Program-made: the position numbers and the translations under genes | Shown: positions 1-6,067 of the stretch, one piece after another | Layout of the letters: every line of letters begins with the position of its first letter | Position numbering within the stretch: the first letter of the stretch is position 1 | Assembly: GCA_023424585.1 (NCBI GenBank) | Contig: JAFADT010000597.1 | Span: 1 to 7,074, forward strand | DNA length: 7,074 nucleotides | Source of the DNA: Pseudomonadota bacterium | Lineage (GTDB): Bacteria; Myxococcota; Myxococcia; Myxococcales; Myxococcaceae | Reading direction: 5' to 3' | Notes under the pieces: model-generated | What the model was told of the DNA's origin: nothing | The model's database searches: none | Seen by the model: the letters and a program-made list of their open reading frames with translations, nothing else

Positions 1-604
1 CCGCGAGCCACCGGGGCCAGCGCGGCGCGGCCTCCGCGGTGGCGCGGCGGGCGATGGCGGGCGACATCCGCTCCGCGAACAGCTCCACCATGGCGTGCTC
101 GAAGGCGAGCAGGTCGTGCGGCCCCCGGCTGGACACCCAGTTGCCGTCGCGCACCACGGGCTCGTCCGTCCAGTGCGCGCCCGCGTTCTCCAGGTCGTTG
201 CGGATGCCCGGCCAGGACGTCAGGTGCCGGCCCTCCAGCAGGCCCGCGGACGCGAGCAGCCACGGCCCGTGGCAGATGACCGCGATGGGCTGATCCAGCA
301 GGTCCGCGTCCTTCACGAAGTCCAGGGCCAGGGCGCTCTGCCGGAGGAAGTCCGGGTTCATGAAGCCGCCGGGCAGGAGCAGCGCGTCGAAGTCCGCGGC
401 CTTCACGTCGCGCAGCGTGGCGTCCACGCGCACCTTGCGGCCGGGCACCAGCAGGTTCATGCCCCGGATGCGGCCCTTGTGTAGGGAGACGATGGTGACG
501 TGCGCGCCCTCGCGCTCCAGGCGCTTCACCGGCCGCGTCAGCTCCACCTGCTCGAAGCCATCCGCCGCCAGCACCGCCACCCGCATCCCCTTCAGCTTCT
601 TCAT
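1..604 (-). CDS. DJ-1/PfpI family protein (class I glutamine amidotransferase-like), 3' end cut off by the window
   Basis: Translation from the ATG at 604-602 gives 201 codons with no stop before the left edge, so the C-terminus is missing. The protein follows the PfpI/DJ-1 pattern end to end. It has an N-terminal strand, then GFEQVEL with the conserved acidic Glu18. LLLPGG lies at 75-80. The nucleophile elbow VICHGPW has Cys111 and the adjacent His112. TSWPGIRNDLENAG and DGNWVSSRGPHDL follow at about 129-165. In this family the Cys, His and Glu form the active site; members are reported as proteases, chaperones or deglycases acting on glycated proteins, and sequence alone cannot separate these. 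There is no signal peptide, so it should be cytoplasmic. The conserved fold ends near residue 178, but an Ala/Arg/Trp-rich tail of more than 20 residues continues past it; archaeal PfpI is about 166 residues. The start is supported by an AGGAGG ribosome binding site. It is transcribed divergently from the isoaspartyl peptidase gene. Confidence 0.93.
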   Translation of the reverse strand, partial: MKKLKGMRVAVLAADGFEQVELTRPVKRLEREGAHVTIVSLHKGRIRGMNLLVPGRKVRVDATLRDVKAADFDALLLPGGFMNPDFLRQSALALDFVKDADLLDQPIAVICHGPWLLASAGLLEGRHLTSWPGIRNDLENAGAHWTDEPVVRDGNWVSSRGPHDLLAFEHAMVELFAERMSPAIARRATAEAAPRWPRWLA

Positions 605-612
605 CGCCCCGT

Positions 613-618
613 CCTCCT
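613..618 (-). promoter_or_regulatory. Ribosome binding site of the DJ-1/PfpI gene
   Basis: Read on the minus strand this is a perfect AGGAGG, 8 bases before the ATG at 604-602. It fixes the start of the DJ-1/PfpI gene. Confidence 0.8.
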
Positions 619-855
619 GGATGTCCGTCAATGCCCCACAACCCGAAAGGACACGGTGCACATGCCCTCCCGGGGGGAGAAGCGGGGGGTAGACAGGCAG
701 GCGGGCGCCCGGGGGCGCGTCGGGGCGAGGTCGTCCGCGGGGCGGGGGCGACGCGGCACGCGGGGGCGCTGGACGCCCCGGGGGAACGGCTCTACGACGA
801 GGGCAGCCCGTGCTTCCTCCGGCGGTGTGTCGCCACTGGAGCGCGGGTCCCTCCT

Positions 856-860
856 GGAGG
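856..860 (+). promoter_or_regulatory. Ribosome binding site of the isoaspartyl peptidase gene
   Basis: GGAGG lies nine bases before the ATG at 870. This selects 870 over the in-frame ATG at 810, which would add 20 residues (including Trp and Arg) ahead of an otherwise normal signal peptide. Confidence 0.7.
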
Positions 861-869
861 CGCACCGCC

Positions 870-2135
870 ATGTTCCCCTCGCTCTCTTCCCGGATGCACC
901 GCGGCCTGCTCGCGAGCACCGCGCTGCTGCTGGCCCCGCTGGGCTGCGCCACGTCGTCGCAGGCGGGCGCCGCGCGTGACGAGGCGGCCCTGCGCACGGA
1001 CGAGCCGCCGCGCATGAAGCCGAAGTGGGGGCTGGTCATCCACGGCGGCGCGGGGGGCATCTCGCGCGAGAACCTGACCCCGGAGCGCGAGGCCGCGATG
1101 CGCGCCGCGCTCACGGAGGCGCTCCAGGCCGGGCACGCGGTGCTGGCGAAGGGAGGCCGCAGCCTGGACGCGGTGACGGCGGCCATCCGCGTGCTGGAGG
1201 ACTCGCCGTACTTCAACGCCGGCAAGGGCGCGGTGTTCAACCACGACGGCGTGAACGAGCTGGACGCGGCGGTGATGGACGGCAAGACGCGCATGGCCGG
1301 CGCGGTGGCCGGCGTCCATCACATCCAGAACCCCATCGACCTGGCGCGGCGGGTGATGGAGAAGTCGCCGCACGTGATGCTGGTGGGCGACGGCGCGGAG
1401 GCCTTCGCGCAGTCGCAGGGCATGCCCCTGGTGGACGCGAAGTACTTCTACACGGAGGAGCGCTGGCAGGGCCTCCAGCGCGCGCTGGAGCAGGAGCGCG
1501 CGAAGGAGGCGCCGCCCGCGGAGCAGGGTCAGCCGTCCACGCAGGGCCAGGCGCCCGCGCAGCCCGTGACGCCGGGTCAGCCGCCCGCGCAAGGCGCGAC
1601 GCCCGCGCAGCCGTCATCACCGACGCAGCCGCCCGCGCCGGCCCGGCCCGCGACGCCCGCGCAGCCGCAGCCCGGCTCGTCGCTGACGCCGGGCGTGGCC
1701 CCCATCACGGGGGACCACAAGTTCGGCACGGTGGGCGCGGTGGCGTTGGACATGGAGGGCAACCTCGCGGCGGGCACGTCCACGGGCGGGATGACCAACA
1801 AGCGCTTCGGCCGCGTGGGGGACTCGCCCATCATCGGCGCGGGCACCTACGCGGATGAGCGCTGCGCCGTGTCCGCCACGGGCCACGGCGAGTTCTTCAT
1901 CCGCTACACGGTCGCGCGCGACATCTGCGCCCGCGTCGAGTACCAGGACCTCCCCCTGCTGGAGGCCGCCAACCACGTCGTCAACGACGTGCTGGTGAGG
2001 GCGGGCGGCGAGGGCGGCGTCATCGCCATGGACCGCCAGGGCCACGTGGCCATGCCCTTCAACTCCAGCGGCATGTACCGCGGCTACATCGGCGAGGACG
2101 GCACGCCCACCGTCTCCATCTTCCAGCAGCCCTGA
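870..2135 (+). CDS. Isoaspartyl peptidase/L-asparaginase (plant-type, Ntn-hydrolase), probable exported lipoprotein
   Basis: The 421-residue protein matches the IaaA/plant-type asparaginase family along its length. Hallmarks are VIHGGAG near 56-61, FNAGKGAVFN with ELDAAVMDG, and AGAVAGVHHIQNP. At the self-cleavage site, FGTVGAVALD has Thr287 as the predicted nucleophile. By comparison with E. coli IaaA (nucleophile Thr179), Arg315 and Asp318 in GRVGDSP and Thr337-Gly338 in SATGHGE are the expected substrate-binding residues. Family members cleave themselves before the Thr into alpha and beta subunits and hydrolyse isoaspartyl dipeptides and asparagine. Here the beta chain would be residues 287-421. 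Residues 1-26 form a signal peptide ending in PLGC; the lipobox is imperfect (Pro at -3), so lipidation is likely but not certain. Residues about 212-282 are a Pro/Gln/Ala/Thr-rich linker, making the protein about 100 residues longer than E. coli IaaA (321). It converges on the large lipoprotein gene downstream. Confidence 0.93.
   Translation: MFPSLSSRMHRGLLASTALLLAPLGCATSSQAGAARDEAALRTDEPPRMKPKWGLVIHGGAGGISRENLTPEREAAMRAALTEALQAGHAVLAKGGRSLDAVTAAIRVLEDSPYFNAGKGAVFNHDGVNELDAAVMDGKTRMAGAVAGVHHIQNPIDLARRVMEKSPHVMLVGDGAEAFAQSQGMPLVDAKYFYTEERWQGLQRALEQERAKEAPPAEQGQPSTQGQAPAQPVTPGQPPAQGATPAQPSSPTQPPAPARPATPAQPQPGSSLTPGVAPITGDHKFGTVGAVALDMEGNLAAGTSTGGMTNKRFGRVGDSPIIGAGTYADERCAVSATGHGEFFIRYTVARDICARVEYQDLPLLEAANHVVNDVLVRAGGEGGVIAMDRQGHVAMPFNSSGMYRGYIGEDGTPTVSIFQQP
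1503..1715 (+). repeat. Low-complexity Pro/Gln/Ala linker coding region with direct repeats
   Basis: About 70 codons of the isoaspartyl peptidase gene encode almost only Pro, Ala, Gln, Thr, Gly and Ser, with recurring PAQ and TPAQP units. An exact 18-base, codon-aligned direct repeat encoding ATPAQP occurs at 1596-1613 and 1650-1667, 54 bases apart. This suggests growth by in-frame duplication. The linker lies between the alpha-subunit core and the catalytic Thr287. Confidence 0.85.
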
Positions 2136-2137
2136 GC

Positions 2138-2191
2138 GCCCGGGCCCGGCTCCCGCGCACCCTGGACGGCCGCGCGGAGAGCCCCGGGCTC
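2138..2191. terminator. Possible bidirectional terminator (GC-rich inverted repeats between convergent genes)
   Basis: The 64-bp gap between two converging genes carries GCCCGGG at 2138-2144 complementary to CCCGGGC at 2183-2189, plus a local near-palindrome at 2179-2191 (GAGCCCCGGGCTC). No T-tract follows on either strand, so intrinsic termination is not demonstrated. Such GC-rich palindromes also arise by chance at this base composition. Confidence 0.25.
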
Positions 2192-2199
2192 GGAGCAGG

Positions 2200-5100
2200 C
2201 TACTGCTTCACGAGGAACAGCTCGCGCACCTGGAGCAGGTCCACGTCGCCCGCGAAGGCGGAGAACTTCTCGTACTCCGCCGGCGACACGCGGGCGCGGG
2301 GCAGGTTGAAGGTCTCCGCGATGCTGAGCGTGCGGCCCTCCTGCTTCTCCGACCGGGTGTAGTGGCCGAACTCGCTGTCCACCTTCAGGCCCGCCTGCGG
2401 ATCGCTGAGCTTCCAGCCCTGGGGCAGGGTGACGGTGACCTGGGTGCGGCTGGCCTCCGTGTCGTCGATGTAGAGCGGCGTGGTGCGGGTGGACAGCTGC
2501 ACGTAGCGCCGGCCCAGCAGGGCGGGGAAGGTGAGCGGCCCCAGCGCCATGCGGCTGTCGCCCTCCAGGCGCCCGAAGCGGGGCACGGTGAACGCGTAGC
2601 GCAGCACGAAGGGCGCGCCCACGGCCTCCTGGCGCTCCAGCTTCACGGAGGACAGCTCCGCGCCGCCGAAGTAGCGCGCCACCGCGCCCTGGAGCGCCTG
2701 GTTGCGGCTCTCCGCGGAGAGCTGCTCGAAGGCCTCCGCGATCTGCGCGGCCTCGAAGCCGGTGTAGGTCTCCTCGCCCTGGCCCTTGAGGCCGCCGTCG
2801 GCGCCCAGCTCCAGGGTGAGCTTCACGTCCTTGCCCGCGCGCGGCTTGAGCGGCGGCGTCTTCACCTTCTGCAGGGGCCGGCCGGGCTCCGGCAGCAGGT
2901 ACGCCTCGCGCTCGCCCATGGCGGCCTCCGGCAGCTCGCCGAAGGGGCCGAAGCGCACGGACGTGTCCAGCCACACCGGCTGCTCCCCCGGCACCTCCAC
3001 GCGCAGCGCCGCGTAGGGCAACAGCGCGTCCGCCGGGAAGAGGTAGGGCGCGGGGTCGGTGTTGAAGGTGCGGATCGCGGCGATGCGCGACGGGATGCCC
3101 AGCGTCTCCAGGCCCGCCTTCATCACCGTGAGCCGGCTGCCGCGGTCCTGCGCCAGGGTGGACGCCGCGGACTGCGCCAGGCTCGCGTCGCGGCCGGAGA
3201 AGCGCTTCATCACCGCGGCGTGCAGCGCCTTCACCGCCTCCAGGCCCTTCTTGCCCTCCGTGGCCTGGCGCGCGAAGGCCTCCACCTCCGAGGTGCGCAG
3301 CCACCGGTCCTGGAACGCGTCGCCATACACGCGCGCCAGCCCGTCGTTGCCCGTCTCGCCCGCGCCCACCATCACGAAGGGCAGGTACTCGTTGCCGGAG
3401 GGCGGCGCGTCCGGCTCCGGGATGAACGGCGGCACGCGGCGCGCGTCGTAGTGGAACACCTCCACGTCGCCCTTCACCTCCGGCGGCGGCGCCTTCATGC
3501 CGTGCGCGTCCACCTTCATGCCGCTGCCCTTGGGCGCGACCACGGTGTACGTGCTCCACGCGTTCGGCTGGTTGGCGATCTGGAAGTAGAACGCGGACGC
3601 GGTGAAGCCCGGCTGCGCGGGGCCGCGGTCGCTCTCGGCCAGCAGGTACTCCACCTCCACGGAGTCGCCCACCTGCACGCCGGGCAGGCTCATGGTGTCC
3701 TTGCCCTCGATGTTCTCCGGCTCCAGCACGCGGCCGTCGGCCTTGAGCGTGCGCAGCGCCAGCACCTGGGCGCCGCGGGGGATGTTCACCTCCGCGATGT
3801 CCTGCACGCCCGACTGCTCCAGCGCCTTCTGGATGGTGTGGATGCGGTTGACGAGCGAGCCGTCCGGATTGACCTGCACCGCCGCCGCGTCCAGCACGTA
3901 CGCCGCCGCGCTGCCGCCGGTGACGGGCGCCGCCTCGTAGGCCTTCAGCGCCTCCTTGCCGTCGATGGCGTACGCCGCCAGCAGCTCCTTGCCCGTCTTC
4001 GCGCGCTCCACCGCGCGGCGCAGCGCCAGGTCCGTGCCGTCCAGCTTGAGCGCCTGCTCGCGCACCTTCAGCGCCTCCGCGCCCTGGCCCGCGTACTCGC
4101 GCACGTCCGCCAGCCGCTTGAGGACCTCCGCGTTGCGCGGCCACACGGCGGCCTGCCCCTGGAGCACCTTCGCCGCGTCGTCGTAGCGGCGCAGGCTCAC
4201 GTAGACGTTGGCGAGCGCCGCGGCGGTGGTGAGGTTGTCCGGGTCCCGCGACAGCAGCTGCGCGTAGCCCTTCGCCGCGCCCTCCAGGTCGCCGCGCGTG
4301 CGCAGGTGGTCCACCCGCCGCGTGTCCGCGCCAGGGCAGCCCTCCTGGGCCGTCACCAGCTCGTCGGTGCGGGCCACCGCGTCGCGCCGGCGCGCCAGCG
4401 AGTACTGGAGCCCCAGCGCCTCGCACAGGCCCGGCTGGGCCTCCAGCGCCGAGGCGAGGGAGACCTCCGCCTGCGCGTCCACGTCCAGCGCCAGCGCGGC
4501 GCGGGCCAGGAGCAGGTGCACCGGGAAGCCCGCGGGCTTCACCGCGTCGCGCGCCGTCTTGAGCGTGTCCAGCGCGGTGGCCGGCTGGCCGTCACTCAGG
4601 AAGAGGTCCGCGCGCAGCAGCAGCGCCGCCACGTTGCCCGGGTCCTTGGCCAGCGCCGCCTCCAGGTCGCGCGTGGCGCGGCCGCGGGCCACCTTGGACG
4701 GGATGCCGCGGTCCTGCGCGGCCTGCTCCGCGCGCAGGGTGAGCAGCGCGGGCGTCGTCACCTCCAGCTTCGCCATCAGCCGGTGGGTGCCGTCCAGGTC
4801 GCGCGACAGGCCGTCGCGCACCGCGAGGAAGGTGCTCAGCGGCTCACCGGCCTCGCCCTGGAGCGCGCGGGCCAGGTCCTCCGCGTCCGGGTACATGTCC
4901 GGGGCCTCCAGCGGGGCCGGGGCGCTCGCGTTCCAGCGCGGCGCGGGCCCGGTGGCGGCGGTGAGGCGCACCCCGGAGGGGCTGCCGTCCGCCTTCACCA
5001 GCGCGAAGGACAGGCCGCCCTGGGTGTTGTCGCGGGACAGCTTCACCAGGAAGCGGTGCTTGCCCGCGGGCAGCTCCAGCGCGCGCGCGCTCACCGTGGA

Positions 5101-5982
5101 CGCGGTGCGCGCCCAGTCGCGGCGCTCCAGCACGGGCGCGCCGTCCATCAGCACCCGGTGCGACGTCTGGCTCACCGTGCGCAGCACGTACGCGCCGGCC
5201 TGCGCGATCTCCGCGTCGATGCCCAGCACGTACATGTCCCCGTGGCCGGGCTCGCCGCCCAGGTCCAGCCGGCCGTCCGGCGAGCGCAGCGTGCGCGCCG
5301 CCAGCGGGCCGTACGCGCCCGTGAAGGGCCCCGCGAAGGAGCCGTCCTTCTCCAGCGGGAGCGGCTCGTCGATGGCCAGCACGTGGAAGGGGGAGAAGGG
5401 GCCCACCAGCGTGGCCTCGCCCGCGCCGCCCACGTCCTGGAGCGTCCGGGCCTGCATGGCCGAGTCCGCGCGCAGGCTCGCCACGGACAGGCGCGCGGCG
5501 CGCAGCAGGTAGGCCGTCTCACCCCGGGCGCCGGCGGCGAGCGCGGCGTCCACGCCCTGGAGGATGCGGTCGTCCTCCGCGCGGGACGTGCCCACGCGGT
5601 CCAGCACGTAGCGCGCGGCGATGACGGCCACCGGGTGGCGGGGCGCGCGCTTCACCAGCTCCAGCGACGCGGTGAGGGCGCGGTCGGACTGGCCGTTGCG
5701 CCGGGCCAGCAGCGCCTGCCCCTCCAGGGCGTACGGGTCGCCGGGGTCCTTCTTCACGGCGGCGTCGAAGCGCTCCTGCGCGAGCTTCGCGTCGCCCGCG
5801 ACGAGGTACGCGTGGAAGCCCGCGAACGCGAGCGTGCGCGCCTCGACGTCACCCTGGCCGGCCCGCTCGGCGGCGGACTCGAGCACGTGGGGCGCGACGA
5901 CGGTGGAGGGCCGGGGGCAGCCGGTGAGGCCGGCGACGAGGGCGAGCGCGGTCAGGCCGCGACGGAAGGTGCGCATGCGCAT
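2200..5982 (-). CDS. Large lipoprotein: TPR, PA14-like, TPR, DUF3857 and catalytically degenerate transglutaminase-like domains
   Basis: The 1260-residue protein begins with a lipoprotein signal peptide, LTGC with Cys22 as the lipidation site. Residues 47-125 form TPR-like helical pairs. About 190-345 is a beta-rich segment whose core (GAYVLRTVS, VLMDGAPVL, LPAGKHRFLVKL) resembles PA14-type sugar-binding domains. About 435-690 holds further TPRs. DUF3857 runs about 695-870 and a transglutaminase-like core about 915-1010. The C-terminus ends in the EYEKFSAFAGDVDLLQ pattern typical of DUF3857 proteins. At the catalytic-Cys site the sequence is RGSRLTVMK (947-955) with no Cys; at the His site it is PYAALRV with Tyr990; the Asp survives as Asp1006 in WLDTS. 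The only cysteines are 22, 520 and 549, so cysteine catalysis in this domain is excluded. It is therefore probably an envelope scaffold or binding protein; its partner is unknown. The start at 5982 gives a clean signal peptide, but no Shine-Dalgarno is visible; an ATG at 5976 is the alternative. Confidence 0.9.
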   Translation of the reverse strand: MRMRTFRRGLTALALVAGLTGCPRPSTVVAPHVLESAAERAGQGDVEARTLAFAGFHAYLVAGDAKLAQERFDAAVKKDPGDPYALEGQALLARRNGQSDRALTASLELVKRAPRHPVAVIAARYVLDRVGTSRAEDDRILQGVDAALAAGARGETAYLLRAARLSVASLRADSAMQARTLQDVGGAGEATLVGPFSPFHVLAIDEPLPLEKDGSFAGPFTGAYGPLAARTLRSPDGRLDLGGEPGHGDMYVLGIDAEIAQAGAYVLRTVSQTSHRVLMDGAPVLERRDWARTASTVSARALELPAGKHRFLVKLSRDNTQGGLSFALVKADGSPSGVRLTAATGPAPRWNASAPAPLEAPDMYPDAEDLARALQGEAGEPLSTFLAVRDGLSRDLDGTHRLMAKLEVTTPALLTLRAEQAAQDRGIPSKVARGRATRDLEAALAKDPGNVAALLLRADLFLSDGQPATALDTLKTARDAVKPAGFPVHLLLARAALALDVDAQAEVSLASALEAQPGLCEALGLQYSLARRRDAVARTDELVTAQEGCPGADTRRVDHLRTRGDLEGAAKGYAQLLSRDPDNLTTAAALANVYVSLRRYDDAAKVLQGQAAVWPRNAEVLKRLADVREYAGQGAEALKVREQALKLDGTDLALRRAVERAKTGKELLAAYAIDGKEALKAYEAAPVTGGSAAAYVLDAAAVQVNPDGSLVNRIHTIQKALEQSGVQDIAEVNIPRGAQVLALRTLKADGRVLEPENIEGKDTMSLPGVQVGDSVEVEYLLAESDRGPAQPGFTASAFYFQIANQPNAWSTYTVVAPKGSGMKVDAHGMKAPPPEVKGDVEVFHYDARRVPPFIPEPDAPPSGNEYLPFVMVGAGETGNDGLARVYGDAFQDRWLRTSEVEAFARQATEGKKGLEAVKALHAAVMKRFSGRDASLAQSAASTLAQDRGSRLTVMKAGLETLGIPSRIAAIRTFNTDPAPYLFPADALLPYAALRVEVPGEQPVWLDTSVRFGPFGELPEAAMGEREAYLLPEPGRPLQKVKTPPLKPRAGKDVKLTLELGADGGLKGQGEETYTGFEAAQIAEAFEQLSAESRNQALQGAVARYFGGAELSSVKLERQEAVGAPFVLRYAFTVPRFGRLEGDSRMALGPLTFPALLGRRYVQLSTRTTPLYIDDTEASRTQVTVTLPQGWKLSDPQAGLKVDSEFGHYTRSEKQEGRTLSIAETFNLPRARVSPAEYEKFSAFAGDVDLLQVRELFLVKQ

Positions 5983-5989
5983 AGGGGAG

Positions 5990-6014
5990 CCGAGGGATAA
6001 TGCAATCCCCTCGG
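5990..6014. promoter_or_regulatory. Perfect 7-bp inverted repeat just upstream of the large lipoprotein gene
   Basis: CCGAGGG at 5990-5996 and CCCTCGG at 6008-6014 flank an AT-richer 11-base spacer, and the inner arm edge lies 7 bp before the lipoprotein start codon. The spacer contains CATTAT on the minus strand (6002-5997), a 4/6 match to a -10 box, but no matching -35 is seen 17 bp upstream. It could be an operator, an RNA hairpin at the start of the message, or a weak terminator for the gene upstream; there is no T-tract. AT-rich sequence is rare in this window, which makes the spot stand out. Confidence 0.35.
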
Positions 6015-6067
6015 AGAGGCCATATTCCCCTTGAGGTGTGTGTCCCGGGCCGCCCCTGGCTGTTTCC

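Larger units (their letters stand above)
605..869. other. Divergent intergenic region with G-tracts on the plus strand
   Basis: This stretch separates two divergent genes and must hold both promoters, but no convincing -35/-10 pair is visible for either. From 672 to 784 the plus strand carries repeated G-runs: six Gs at 672-677 and 684-689, three at 703-705, five at 711-715, four at 722-725, four and five at 739-748, five at 762-766 and five at 780-784. Small inverted repeats are embedded: GCGCCC/GGGCGC at 705-710 and 713-718, and a 6-bp stem GGGGCG/CGCCCC at 763-768 and 774-779 with a five-base loop. Short open frames here look like GC-driven noise. I see no coding sequence. Confidence 0.6.

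Noticed and set aside
769..798. A possible -35/-10 pair (CTGGAC and TACGAC) for the isoaspartyl peptidase gene
   Set aside because: The -10 element matches only three of six consensus bases and such matches are common by chance; no independent support was found.
810..869. An upstream ATG extending the isoaspartyl peptidase by 20 residues
   Set aside because: The added residues put Arg, Trp and Cys ahead of the signal peptide. The ATG at 870 has GGAGG at proper spacing and gives a normal signal peptide.
792..1592. A 266-codon minus-strand frame opposite the isoaspartyl peptidase gene
   Set aside because: It is the Arg/Leu/His-rich complement of a gene with unambiguous family motifs, and it has no recognisable motif or ribosome binding site.
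2084..4426. A 780-codon minus-strand frame overlapping the large lipoprotein gene
   Set aside because: Its translation is Gly/Ala/Arg-rich low-complexity sequence, and the in-frame lipoprotein reading has clear domains throughout, so this is an out-of-frame shadow.
2362..6000. A 1212-codon open frame on the plus strand, antisense to the large lipoprotein gene
   Set aside because: It mirrors a real high-GC gene codon for codon. Its translation is dominated by Arg, Ala, His, Leu and Val with no domain pattern, as expected from the complement of GC-biased codons.
6001..6023. A sigma-54-like promoter (TGG...TTGCA on the minus strand) before the large lipoprotein gene
   Set aside because: The GG and GC elements are 18 bases apart rather than the required 12, and no other pairing fits.
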